Origin: Sphingobium naphthae | Lineage (GTDB): Bacteria > Pseudomonadota > Alphaproteobacteria > Sphingomonadales > Sphingomonadaceae | DNA length: 64,000 nucleotides | Assembly (NCBI RefSeq): GCF_020782235.1 | Contig: NZ_JAJGNO010000010.1 | Span: 123,251 to 187,250 of the forward strand | Reading direction: 5' to 3' | Shown here: one piece after another, positions 47,737 to 57,232 of the stretch | Layout of the letters: each line of letters starts with the position of its first letter | Position numbering within the stretch: the first letter of the stretch is position 1 | Position numbers and translations under genes: made by a program | The notes under the pieces: model-generated | What the model was told of the DNA's origin: nothing | What the model saw: only the letters and a program-made list of their open reading frames with translations | Databases searched by the model: none

Positions 47737-50724
47737 ATGACTTTCGAGGAATATCAGCAGGACGGTCGTACCCGCTATCTGGCGCTTGTCGATGCAATCC
47801 AGAATATTCTTCAACACATGCTTATACAACACGGCTTGATGGCTCACACCATTACCGGTCGTGCGAAAGAGGTGGGGTCACTCGCCAAGAAGCTCAAGAA
47901 CCGCGGCATCGACCCGGCCGATGCGATTGACGAGAGGCTCAAGGATCTGGCCGGATGTCGGGTCGTGTTCCTGACCAATTCGCAGGTCGAGGCGTTCAAC
48001 CATACAGGGGCGCTGCACGAAAACTTCGAGGTCCTCGACGTTAACGTCCACCATCCCGTGCCGGGCACGGATACAGAGACCAAGCTCTTCGACAGTACCA
48101 ATTACCTCGTCTGTCTTAAGCCCGAACGCCTGGCCCTGCCCGAATATCGCGCATTCGCGGGGCTGCGCGCTGAAATCCAGATCCAGACGCTGCTCAACCA
48201 TGCCTGGGCGGAGATGGGGCATGACACAATTTACAAGGAGCCCAACCTCAAACATCTCGGCGCCGCGCGTATGGCCGATATTGGCGAACGGATGAACCGC
48301 GTGATGCAAGCGCACCTCGTGCCCGCCGGCCACGACTTCGACAAGATCGCCAGTGATTTTCGGCGCCTGGTTCAGGCGGATGGCGCCGTCGACGCTGTGA
48401 CCGCAACGATCGTCGCGCCTCAAGATAACAACGCTCTCGAAGATGCCCTCGAGACCTATGCCGACCTGGTCCTGCCCCATTATGACGATCCGGCAGCGCA
48501 TTTCCTAGAGATGTTCGAGGCACTGATCACAGCGGTTGAACGCTCGCGCGATTTCCCGGTAGTTCCCATTGAAACTTCGTTCGGTGCGCTGCCCGGGAAT
48601 ACGAGCATTCAGGTTGCCCGCCGGGTCAAGGACCTGATCAGCGCATACCGCCATTGCGATGCAGAGCGGACGTTCCAGGCATTGATATGCCTGTACATGG
48701 GAGCTTGGAGCGAGGAGGAGCGCCACCTCTGGATCGAGCTCGGCGAGAAGCTGACAAAACATGATCTCGCGATCTGGGAGAGGTTCGGCGCGGCAGCGCA
48801 ACAGGTCGTTCTGGACGGCGTCGCTTCCCTGACGGCGGACGAAACGCAAGCATCCCGCCCGTTACTGGTTGCGATGCTCAAGGAAGTCCTCTCACCCGAT
48901 CTTGGGGGCACAAGCTGGAAATCCGACGCCGTCATTTTTCACCAGGGCGTAGTGCCTGCCAGTGATCATGTCCGCGACCTGCGCACCAGCGTGATCGATT
49001 GGCTTGAAAAATGGCTTGACGAGAGCACCCAGGATAAGGACCGATTGAAAATTCTCTGTGGGTTGCGAGAAGCCTGCGCGGCGCCAGCGTACGGCAACTT
49101 CGATGCAGGTCTAGCGAAAATCCTTCTGGACGACACCTCGCGGGTCTGCAGTATCATGACTGCCCGAGCCGCAGCATGGGGCCTGGAGCTGCGGCGCTGG
49201 TGCGAGGTCGATGCGCTCCACACCCATTATCGCTATCACGTGCTGCGACCAGATCTGGCCGAAATGCCAGACTTGGTCGCAGCCCAGAAGGCTGCGGTGG
49301 ATGCATTGCTGTCGCTGCGGGATCTGTTGAACGCAGACGCTGAGTTCTTTCTGTATAAGACCCTCATCGGCCATGACACGGTGCGTCCCGCAGCCTGGGA
49401 TGGCGACCACTTCGACTATCAGGCGACCGATGCATGGCGCGCCGAGCGCTATGCCGTGATCGTCGAGGAGATTACCCCGCCGGCTGTGGCCGATTGGATG
49501 ACGACCCTGTACCGGTTTATCGAAGCGGTAGGATCGGACGGCGGGCATCTGACGCCCTTGCGTAACTGCATGCATAAGCTCGCACGCGAGAAGCCGGACG
49601 TTGCCATTTTGATGCTTGATGGGATCGAGGCGACCGGAACGGCTTTTCTTGCCCAGCTTCTTGTCGGGCTTGACGAAGCGGGTCGGAATGATGCGGTCGA
49701 TAGGCACTTTGACGCCTGGCTTGAGACAGGCGCGCAGTTACCAGGGATTGGCGACTATCTGCGGCTGCGGGCCGCGCCCGATCCCGAGCGGCTTGCGGCC
49801 TATGTTGCGCGCGCTGTCGCAGATGAAGATGAACAGTCGATCATCGCCGGGGCAACGACGGCCGCCGTCTGGTATGATCGCGAGGCCGATCAGCTTCTAA
49901 TCGAGCGCGGGCTGATGCCGACCGTCGATTTCTTCACCGCGCGGACTAAGCCGTCCTGGATCAAGCAGTTCTGGACGCCGGGAAATGCCAAGATTGTTCA
50001 AGCGCTGAGCGCGGGCGAGGCAGAGCGCTTTCTCGCCTCGTTCGTTTCAATCGAGGGCGTGGGTCATCGGGACGTTCGCCTTCTGGCAGCCATCGCGCCG
50101 AACTTTCCGGACCAGGTGATCGATTTCTTCGGCACACGAATTCGGCACGGGAGGCAGACGAACCGACGGCGCTTCGACGCTGTTCCGTTCGACGCCCACG
50201 ACCTGCCCGAAGTCCTTTCTCCCCATGTGGACCTGTTGATCCCCGCGATCCGCGACTGGCATGCGGAAAACTCTGACTGGCACGAGTACTGCGGCGGGCG
50301 CCTGTTCAGGCACGCCTTCCCCGAACTGTCAGCGGCCGTATCGGAAAAGCTGATCGAGATCGCTCGCGAGGGCAGCAACACCGATCTGGAGTTCATCCTC
50401 AAAACGCTTACGACCTATGAGGGCGATGAGGGTATCTATCCTGTCTGTATGGAGGTGGTCGATCGTCTGGAACCTGGCGCCAACCTGCTGGAAAATGTTT
50501 CGCGGGTGTTGGGGGCGACTGGGGTCCTGACGGGCGAGTTCGGGCACGTCCAGGCCTATGCCGAGCGCAAGCAGCGGATCGACCGATGGAAGGACGACCC
50601 GCGCCCCCGCGTCAAAGCCTATGCTGTAAGCCGCAGCCGGGAGCTTGAGCAATCCATGGCATGGGAGCAGAGGCGCGCGAGCCAGGGCGTGGCCCAGCGC
50701 AAACGTGCCTTTGGAGAAGAGTAG
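47737..50724 (+). CDS. Large RelA/SpoT-domain nucleotide synthetase-like protein with helical C-terminal region
   Basis: The 995-residue protein has a RelA/SpoT synthetase domain at about 35-170. Key features are G41-R42-x-K44 with S48 (ITGRAKEVGSLAKKL), D70 (KDLAGCRVVF), and E146-x-Q148 with H155 and H162 (AEIQIQTLLNHAWAEMGHD). The substrate-binding GYxSxH segment reads LFDSTNYLV, so tyrosine is phenylalanine and histidine is asparagine. No hydrolase, TGS or ACT domain is present. The next 800 residues are helical and unrecognised, much longer than in small alarmone synthetases or CapRel. A toxic or defence enzyme with a sensor region is possible. Start has no strong site but fits the fold. 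Confidence 0.8.
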   Translation: MTFEEYQQDGRTRYLALVDAIQNILQHMLIQHGLMAHTITGRAKEVGSLAKKLKNRGIDPADAIDERLKDLAGCRVVFLTNSQVEAFNHTGALHENFEVLDVNVHHPVPGTDTETKLFDSTNYLVCLKPERLALPEYRAFAGLRAEIQIQTLLNHAWAEMGHDTIYKEPNLKHLGAARMADIGERMNRVMQAHLVPAGHDFDKIASDFRRLVQADGAVDAVTATIVAPQDNNALEDALETYADLVLPHYDDPAAHFLEMFEALITAVERSRDFPVVPIETSFGALPGNTSIQVARRVKDLISAYRHCDAERTFQALICLYMGAWSEEERHLWIELGEKLTKHDLAIWERFGAAAQQVVLDGVASLTADETQASRPLLVAMLKEVLSPDLGGTSWKSDAVIFHQGVVPASDHVRDLRTSVIDWLEKWLDESTQDKDRLKILCGLREACAAPAYGNFDAGLAKILLDDTSRVCSIMTARAAAWGLELRRWCEVDALHTHYRYHVLRPDLAEMPDLVAAQKAAVDALLSLRDLLNADAEFFLYKTLIGHDTVRPAAWDGDHFDYQATDAWRAERYAVIVEEITPPAVADWMTTLYRFIEAVGSDGGHLTPLRNCMHKLAREKPDVAILMLDGIEATGTAFLAQLLVGLDEAGRNDAVDRHFDAWLETGAQLPGIGDYLRLRAAPDPERLAAYVARAVADEDEQSIIAGATTAAVWYDREADQLLIERGLMPTVDFFTARTKPSWIKQFWTPGNAKIVQALSAGEAERFLASFVSIEGVGHRDVRLLAAIAPNFPDQVIDFFGTRIRHGRQTNRRRFDAVPFDAHDLPEVLSPHVDLLIPAIRDWHAENSDWHEYCGGRLFRHAFPELSAAVSEKLIEIAREGSNTDLEFILKTLTTYEGDEGIYPVCMEVVDRLEPGANLLENVSRVLGATGVLTGEFGHVQAYAERKQRIDRWKDDPRPRVKAYAVSRSRELEQSMAWEQRRASQGVAQRKRAFGEE

Positions 50725-51098
50725 CAGCACTCGGCTTGAATTGGCCATCGTGACGCCGAGTGGCAGATAAACTGGCCGCCGGCATCGCTATGATGCGGGT
50801 CTGTTTTCAGAATTTGCAAACTGCTTTGCTCCGAACGGGCCCGACACATCGGACCGCAAGGCATTTAAGACATCATAGTTATTTTGATATTTCACCTAAC
50901 CATAACCCATTATTCATATCTAATTTGATTGTTACTTTCCGCATTTTTCTTCAATAAATTGAAATAAGTGCATCGATGATACAACATATCCGCATAAACA
51001 CTCGAATTTAGACTTTCTCAAAACCTTACCAATCTAGGAAGGTTTGGGCTTTTACTTTTAGACGTGACACGCTCACCCAGATCGACTAGGGGGCATCC
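50725..51098. promoter_or_regulatory. AT-rich intergenic promoter region of the czc operon
   Basis: No gene is seen in these 374 bp. The stretch 50870-51060 is clearly richer in A and T than the window as a whole. At about 51024-51044 the dyad ACCTTACC-N5-AGGAAGGT resembles a MerR-family operator, although the -35 upstream (AAAACC) is not TTGACC. It probably drives the Czc operon. Confidence 0.55.
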
Positions 51099-51428
51099 AT
51101 GCGCCGTTTAGGAATCTTCCTTCTGTGCCTGCTTTCGGTCTCGTTGCTGACGACCACGATGGTGCACGCCCAGGAAATTCCCAGCGCTCCGACCATCGAC
51201 TGTTCCGGCTATGTGCACACCGATGGCGACGCTGATCAGACGCAAGGTGATGCCGACAAGGCAATGCCCCACCACCATGGTAGCTGCCATGGTGGAACCG
51301 CATTTGTCCCGGCTGCAGCGAGTGACGATCTGCTAGGCTCCGCACGACATGCGCCTGTGTTCGTTCCCGCTCCGGCAGCATCCAAGCGCTGGGCCATCGG
51401 GCCTGATCTGCGCCCGCCTATTTCCTGA
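51099..51428 (+). CDS. Small secreted His-rich protein heading the czc operon
   Basis: The 109-residue protein has a signal peptide (RLGIFLLCLLSVSLLTTTMVHAQ), one Cys near the mature start (IDCSGYVHTDGDADQ) and a metal-ligand cluster MPHHHGSCHGG near 55-66. The rest is low-complexity. Periplasmic metal binding is plausible but unproven. It lies 73 bp upstream of the czcC-like gene in the same direction. Confidence 0.7.
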   Translation: MRRLGIFLLCLLSVSLLTTTMVHAQEIPSAPTIDCSGYVHTDGDADQTQGDADKAMPHHHGSCHGGTAFVPAAASDDLLGSARHAPVFVPAPAASKRWAIGPDLRPPIS

Positions 51429-51501
51429 CCGAGCCATAGCGGACCCTCGCGCCTGAAGCTCGCGGTGGGTCATCCGTGACTCGTGTTCAGGATAAATCTT
51501 C

Positions 51502-52764
51502 ATGTTTCGATCCATTGCAGCCTTGCTGGCTGCCGTGTCCTGCGTCGCCGTGGCGCAGGCACAGGAGGCGCCTGCGCTTACGGCAGTTGCAGCCCCGTAC
51601 ACACTCGAGCAGGCTGTAGCCGCCGCCGGCGGCAGCGCACCGGCAGTCCAAGCGGCTCAGGCTGGTGTTGAAGCGGCCCAAGCAGGGCGCCGGGTTGCCA
51701 GTCTGCGACCTAATCCCACCATTCAGACGCAAGTCGAGAACATCGCGGGAAGCGGTGCCTACAGCGGTTTCAGAAGCGCAGAGTCGACCGTCAGCGTTGC
51801 CATTCCCATCGAGCTGGGAGGAAAGCGCTCTGCTCGAATCGCAGTCGCTGATGCTCAGACTGATCGGGCCCTACTCGTATCGGCAATTACGAAGGCGGAC
51901 ATCAGGCTGCAGGTCACGCAGCTCTATGTAGAGGCCGTGGCTGCGGAACGTCGGGTGCAAACTGCTCGCGATCAGTCTCGCATCGCAGGCGACGCGGCCA
52001 ATGCCGCAAGGGTCAGGGTCCAGGCCGGTAGAGCCTCTCCGATCGAAGAGCAGCGCGCGAACGTCGCGAAGATCAATGCCGATGCCGAACTGGTTCGAAC
52101 CATCAGATTGGCGCAGGCTTCGCGCGCCAATCTGGAGAGGCGAGTGGGTCAGCCCATGGGTGGCCCGCTCGACACGGCGTGGCTCGAAAGCCTTCCGCGC
52201 GGCTATGGGCCGGAAATGCCACCGAGCGCAGCCGGCACACTGGCACTTGCGGCGGCGGGCGCCGATCTCGCCATTGCCGACGCGAATGTGCGCCTTGCAA
52301 ACTCCCAGCGTGTTCCAAACCTCGAGGCTGGTCCCGGCCTGCGCAGACTATCGGGCACCAATGATACGGCGCTGATCTTCACTGTCACCATGCCCATCCC
52401 GATCTTCAACTCGGGGAAGGCATCCGTGGCGCAGGCGCAGGCGCAGCGCAATCAGGCCGAAGCACAGAAGCGCATGACGGCGCTCGATGTCGAGCAGGCC
52501 ATCACCGACGCGCAGACCGCGGCCTCGAATGCCGCTGTGACTGCGCAGACGGCAACCGGTCCCGCACTCGAGGCTGCCCAGGAGGCCGCTCGCATCGCCC
52601 GCATCGGATATCGTGAAGGCAAGTTCGGGCAACTCGACCTGCTCGATGCCGAGCGCACGCTTAGCGAAACCCGCCTCGCCGCCATCGACGCTCTCGCCTC
52701 CTACCAGAATGCCCGTGCGCAGCTGGAGCGCCTGGCCGCGCCCGCACCGGAACAGGGGAACTGA
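51502..52764 (+). CDS. czcC: CzcC-type outer-membrane factor of a heavy-metal RND pump
   Basis: The 420-residue TolC-family protein has a signal peptide (SIAALLAAVSCVAVAQAQ) and the CzcC/CusC features YTLEQAVAAA, LRPNPTIQTQVENI, VSVAIPIELGGKRSAR and PIFNSGKASVAQAQAQ. The end has FGQLDLLDAERTLSETRLA, the TolC repeat tip. It forms the outer channel with the next two genes, 3 bp from czcB. Confidence 0.92.
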   Translation: MFRSIAALLAAVSCVAVAQAQEAPALTAVAAPYTLEQAVAAAGGSAPAVQAAQAGVEAAQAGRRVASLRPNPTIQTQVENIAGSGAYSGFRSAESTVSVAIPIELGGKRSARIAVADAQTDRALLVSAITKADIRLQVTQLYVEAVAAERRVQTARDQSRIAGDAANAARVRVQAGRASPIEEQRANVAKINADAELVRTIRLAQASRANLERRVGQPMGGPLDTAWLESLPRGYGPEMPPSAAGTLALAAAGADLAIADANVRLANSQRVPNLEAGPGLRRLSGTNDTALIFTVTMPIPIFNSGKASVAQAQAQRNQAEAQKRMTALDVEQAITDAQTAASNAAVTAQTATGPALEAAQEAARIARIGYREGKFGQLDLLDAERTLSETRLAAIDALASYQNARAQLERLAAPAPEQGN

Positions 52765-52767
52765 TCC

Positions 52768-53934
52768 ATGAAATCCAAGACCATCATCTACGCAGCGCTT
52801 CCTTTGTCCCTCATGCTGGCCCTCGCCGCATGTGGGGGTGAGAGCGAGCAGAACAAAGCGGATCAAACAGCGCCCGCCGCTGTGGGCAAGGCCGGTGGCG
52901 AAGCCCACGCTGACGAGGGCAAGATAACGCTGACCGCCGACCAGATCGCATCGGCAGGAATCCAGACGGCGCGTCCTGTTATAGGCGGGTCGGGCACGAT
53001 CGAACTGCCCGCAACTATCGATGGCGACCCGCAAGGCACGCAGGTCGTTTCCGCAGCGATCGGTGGCCGAGTCGTGTCGCTGACCCGCAACCTCGGCCAG
53101 TCAATCGGCCGTGGCCAAGCGCTTGCCGTCATCGAAAGCCGAGAGGCCGCATCGCTCAATGCAGAAACGGAGGCCGCCCGCGCGCGCCTGTCCCTGGCCA
53201 ACAGCAATCTCGCGCGAGAACAGCGCCTCTTTTCCCAGCGGGTATCACCGGAGCAGGATCTCATCGCCGCCCGCACGGCGGCGACCGAAGCACGAATTGC
53301 GCTTCGCCTAGCGCAGCAGCAGGTCTCGGCCGCAGGCACGGGCGGTGGCGGCCTCAATCGTATCGGCATCGTCGCGCCGATATCCGGGCAGGTCATCGGC
53401 CGCAGCGTAGTGCTCGGGCAGACGGTCGCGGCAGATGCCGAGCTTTTCCGGGTCGCCAACCTCTCCAGCGTTTCCCTGTCGCTCAACCTCCAGCCGCAGG
53501 ACGCCGGTCGCGTACGTCCGGGCGCGATGGTGACGGTGAAGGCAGCCGGCCGCGAAGCGACGGCCAAGGTGACCTTCGTGTCGCCTGCCCTGGATCCCAA
53601 CACCCGGCTCGTCCCCGTCATCGCGACGCTCGATAATCGCGATGGCAATTGGCGCGTCGGCGAGCCTGTTACGGCTTCCGTTGCCCTCACGGGAAGCGGT
53701 GGCGATGGCGCAATCCGCGTACCGCTGACCGCCGTGCAGACCGAAGAAGGCAAGTCCGTGGTCTTCGTGCGCACCAAGACCGGCTTCCAGGCGACACCTG
53801 TGCAGCTTGGCGACAGCGCCGGCGACAGTGTGATCATCAAGTCGGGCCTTAAGGGCACCGAGGTCATCGCTACCGTCAACAGCTTCACGCTCAAGGCCGA
53901 ACTCGGCAAGAGCGAAGCGAGCCACGAGGACTGA
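52768..53934 (+). CDS. czcB: CzcB-type periplasmic adaptor of a heavy-metal RND pump
   Basis: The 388-residue lipoprotein (signal LPLSLMLALAACGG) has the adaptor order: ITLTADQIASAGIQ near the mature N-terminus, IGGRVVSLTRNLGQSIGRGQALAVIESRE (lipoyl half), coiled coil, GIVAPISGQVIGRSVVLGQTV and a beta-barrel with VSPALDPNTRLVPVIATLDN. It links CzcA to CzcC. The ATG is three bases after the czcC stop. Confidence 0.94.
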   Translation: MKSKTIIYAALPLSLMLALAACGGESEQNKADQTAPAAVGKAGGEAHADEGKITLTADQIASAGIQTARPVIGGSGTIELPATIDGDPQGTQVVSAAIGGRVVSLTRNLGQSIGRGQALAVIESREAASLNAETEAARARLSLANSNLAREQRLFSQRVSPEQDLIAARTAATEARIALRLAQQQVSAAGTGGGGLNRIGIVAPISGQVIGRSVVLGQTVAADAELFRVANLSSVSLSLNLQPQDAGRVRPGAMVTVKAAGREATAKVTFVSPALDPNTRLVPVIATLDNRDGNWRVGEPVTASVALTGSGGDGAIRVPLTAVQTEEGKSVVFVRTKTGFQATPVQLGDSAGDSVIIKSGLKGTEVIATVNSFTLKAELGKSEASHED

Positions 53935-53938
53935 GCCG

Positions 53939-56900
53939 ATGATCGCCCCAATCGTAACCTGGGCGGTTCACAAGCGCTGGCTCGTCCTGCTGCTGACCGC
54001 CATTGCCGCCGTGATCGGTGCCGCCGCCCTGTCACGGCTGCCCATCGACGCGGTTCCCGATATCACCAACAATCAGGTTCAGATCAACGTCCGCGCGCCT
54101 GCGCTTTCGCCCGAACTGGTCGAGAAGCAGGTCGCCTTTCCGATCGAGACCGCGCTCGCCGGCATTCCCGGCCTCGACTATAGCCGCTCGCTCAGCCGTA
54201 ACGGCTTTGCGCAGGTTACTGCCGTCTTCTCCGAAGACACGGACATTTTCTTCGCCCGCCAACAGGTCGGCGAGCGCCTGACCGGTGTCTCGGAAAATCT
54301 GCCCGACGGCGTCAGCCCGGAAATGGGGCCAATCGCGACAGGTCTGGGCGAAGTCTACATGTGGACCGTCCGCCTGGAGCATCGCAAGGACGACAAGCAT
54401 CAGCCCGGCGAACCGGGCATGCAGCCGGACGGCAGCTACATCACGCCCGAGGGCGAAAGACTGACCAACGACACGGACAAGGCAACCTATCTGCGTACCG
54501 CGCAAGACTGGATCGTCTCACCGCTGCTCAAGAACACCAAGGGCCTGGCTGGCGTCGATTCAATCGGCGGCTATGCCAAGCAGTTCCTCGTCGTGCCCGA
54601 CGTGCAGCGGCTGGCATCGATGGGGATCACCCTGACGCAGCTCAGCACTGCCCTCGAGCGCAACAACACCAGCGTCGGCGGCGGCTTCGTCAATCGCAAC
54701 GGCGAGGGGTTGGCGGTGCGCGCCGACGCCCTTGTCCGCAATGCGGACGAACTTTCGAAGATCGTGGTTGCCACCAGGGACGGCGTACCCATCACCTTGG
54801 GCCAGGTCGCATCCGTCCGCACCGGCCAGGCGATCCGCATGGGCTCGGCATCCGAGAACGGCACTGAGGTCGTCGTCGGCACCGCCATCATGCGTATTGG
54901 AGAAAACAGCCGTACGGTCGCAACGGCCGTCGCCAACCGTCTGGACGAGATCAACGCCTCGCTGCCGCCGGACGTGATCGTTCAACCGGTTCTCAACCGC
55001 ACCGCGCTGGTGAACTCCACCATCAAGACGGTCGCCAAGAATCTGGGTGAGGGCGCCCTGCTGGTCATCGTGGTGTTGTTCCTGCTTCTCGGCAACTTCC
55101 GCGCGGCACTGATCGCGGCGGTCATCATCCCGATCACCATGATGCTGACGGGCTTTGGCATGTTGCGCGCCGGTGTGTCGGCCAACCTCATGAGCCTGGG
55201 TGCGCTGGACTTCGGCCTCATCGTCGATGGCGCGGTCATCATCGTCGAGAACGCCTTGCGACGCATGGCGGAGCATCAGCACCATGAAGGACGTCTGCTT
55301 ACCGTCAAGGAACGGCTGGATACAGTCGCAGCTGCGGCAAGGGAAATGATCAAGCCGTCGGTCTATGGCCAGGCGATCATCATCCTCGTTTATGTGCCGT
55401 TGCTCACACTGACAGGTGTCGAAGGCAAGACCTTCGTGCCAATGGCCCTCACCGTCATCATCGCGCTCGTCTGCGCGTTCGTCCTTTCCCTGACCTTCGT
55501 TCCCGCTGCGATCGCCCTATGGCTGTCCAAGCGAATCGAAGAGAAGGAAGGTCGGATCATGGGCTGGCTCAAGGCTCGCTATGAACCCGGCCTCGACCGC
55601 GCGATGAAGCGGCCGACCCTGACCGTCGGTGCCGGCATAGGCGCGTTCGCTGTGGCAATCCTTGCTTTTACCTCTCTGGGTCAGGTGTTCCTGCCACAAC
55701 TTGATGAAGGCGATCTCCTGATTCAGGCCCTGCGAATTCCGGCGACGTCGGTGCAGCAGAGCCAGGCGATGCAGGTACCGATCGAGCAAATGATGTCGAA
55801 GCAGCCGGAGGTGAAGTTCGTTTTCTCCAAGACCGGTACGGCTGAACTCGCGTCAGACCCGATGCCGCCCAACGCCACCGACATGTTCGTCATTCTCAAG
55901 GATCGGAAGGAATGGCCCAATCCCAGCCTGACCAAGGAAGCGCTCATCTCGAGGATCGAAGGGAAGCTCGCCAAGTTCCCGGGCAACGCCTACGAGATCA
56001 CCCAACCGATCCAGATGCGCTTCAACGAACTAATCGCCGGGGTGCGCGGCGACATCGCAGTGAAGGTCTTTGGGGATGACTTCAACTCGATGAATGCGAC
56101 AGCTGAGAAGATTGCGGGAGTCCTTAGAAGGACAAATGGCGCAACCGACGTAAAGGTTGAACAGACCACCGGTCTCCCGATGCTCGACATCCGGGTCAAT
56201 CGAGACGCCATGGCCCGCCTCGGTGTAACCGCCCAGGACGTGCAAGACATCGTCAATGCCACATTGGGCGGTCAGCAGTCCGGCATGATCTTCGAAGGGG
56301 ATCGCCGCTTTCCAGTGGTCATCCGATTGTCGGAAGCTCAGCGGGCCGACATCTCGCTATTGAGCCAGGTCCAAGTACCGACGCCTGGAGGACAATTCGT
56401 TCCTCTGTCGAGCGTGGCCGATATCCGGGTCATCGACGGGCCTAACCAGATCAGCCGAGAGAATGGCAAGCGTCGGGTCGTCGTGCAGGCGAACGTTCGG
56501 GGCAGGGACGTCGGCAGCGTGGTCGAAGATGCACAGAATGGCATCGCAAAGGAAGTCCGCTTGCCACCGGGCAGTTACCTTGAATGGGGCGGACAATTCG
56601 AGAACCTGGCTTCAGCCCGCGAGCGGCTTCAGTTGGTAATCCCTGCCTGCTTCGTGCTGATCCTTCTGCTCCTGTATGGGGCTCTGGGATCGGTAAGGGA
56701 CGCCGCGATCGTGTTCACCGGCGTTCCACTTGCTCTGGTGGGCGGCGTTCTGGCCCTTTTCCTGCGGGGCATGGACTTTTCCATCTCCGCCGCAGTCGGG
56801 TTCATCGCTCTGTCCGGCATTGCGGTCCTCAACGGCCTTGTCATGGTATCCTCGATCCAGGATCTCATGCGAGCGGGAATGGACCGGGCGGAAGCGGCCA

Positions 56901-57169
56901 GGGCAGGCGCCCTTCAACGCCTCAGGCCAGTGGTGATGACCGCATTGGTCGCCAGCCTCGGCTTTGTACCGATGGCATTGGGCACCGGGGCTGGAGCCGA
57001 AGTCCAGAAGCCGCTGGCGACAGTCGTAATCGGCGGCCTTCTTTCCGCGACAATCCTCACCCTGTTCGTCCTGCCGACACTCTACGCGCGGTACGGCCGC
57101 GCAACGATGGTCGAAGCAGATGAGGAAGTGCTCGAGACCTCGGCCGCCAGCAGTCAACCTCAGCATTGA
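53939..57169 (+). CDS. czcA: CzcA-type heavy-metal RND pump (HME1, Co/Zn/Cd)
   Basis: This 1076-residue proton antiporter shows HME features: VEKQVAFPIETALAGIPGLDYSRS, an LGALDFGLIVDGAVIIVENALRR helix 4 (D424 and D430) and the second-half VGFIALSGIAVLNGLVMVSSIQ. The DFGxxxDG helix-4 form marks the Co/Zn/Cd HME1 group, while Cu/Ag pumps differ there. It expels cytoplasmic or periplasmic divalent metal. It is the last gene of the operon, and a terminator at 57174-57206 follows. Confidence 0.95.
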   Translation: MIAPIVTWAVHKRWLVLLLTAIAAVIGAAALSRLPIDAVPDITNNQVQINVRAPALSPELVEKQVAFPIETALAGIPGLDYSRSLSRNGFAQVTAVFSEDTDIFFARQQVGERLTGVSENLPDGVSPEMGPIATGLGEVYMWTVRLEHRKDDKHQPGEPGMQPDGSYITPEGERLTNDTDKATYLRTAQDWIVSPLLKNTKGLAGVDSIGGYAKQFLVVPDVQRLASMGITLTQLSTALERNNTSVGGGFVNRNGEGLAVRADALVRNADELSKIVVATRDGVPITLGQVASVRTGQAIRMGSASENGTEVVVGTAIMRIGENSRTVATAVANRLDEINASLPPDVIVQPVLNRTALVNSTIKTVAKNLGEGALLVIVVLFLLLGNFRAALIAAVIIPITMMLTGFGMLRAGVSANLMSLGALDFGLIVDGAVIIVENALRRMAEHQHHEGRLLTVKERLDTVAAAAREMIKPSVYGQAIIILVYVPLLTLTGVEGKTFVPMALTVIIALVCAFVLSLTFVPAAIALWLSKRIEEKEGRIMGWLKARYEPGLDRAMKRPTLTVGAGIGAFAVAILAFTSLGQVFLPQLDEGDLLIQALRIPATSVQQSQAMQVPIEQMMSKQPEVKFVFSKTGTAELASDPMPPNATDMFVILKDRKEWPNPSLTKEALISRIEGKLAKFPGNAYEITQPIQMRFNELIAGVRGDIAVKVFGDDFNSMNATAEKIAGVLRRTNGATDVKVEQTTGLPMLDIRVNRDAMARLGVTAQDVQDIVNATLGGQQSGMIFEGDRRFPVVIRLSEAQRADISLLSQVQVPTPGGQFVPLSSVADIRVIDGPNQISRENGKRRVVVQANVRGRDVGSVVEDAQNGIAKEVRLPPGSYLEWGGQFENLASARERLQLVIPACFVLILLLLYGALGSVRDAAIVFTGVPLALVGGVLALFLRGMDFSISAAVGFIALSGIAVLNGLVMVSSIQDLMRAGMDRAEAARAGALQRLRPVVMTALVASLGFVPMALGTGAGAEVQKPLATVVIGGLLSATILTLFVLPTLYARYGRATMVEADEEVLETSAASSQPQH

Positions 57170-57173
57170 TGTG

Positions 57174-57206
57174 ACAGGAGGGCAGCTGCTGCCCTCCTGT
57201 TTCTTC
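57174..57206 (+). terminator. Rho-independent terminator after czcA
   Basis: ACAGGAGGGCAG pairs with CTGCCCTCCTGT around a 3-base loop, followed by TTCTTC. It is 5 bp after the czcA stop. Confidence 0.85.
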
Positions 57207-57232
57207 CCTGATCGAATGAGAGGATCAGCGAC

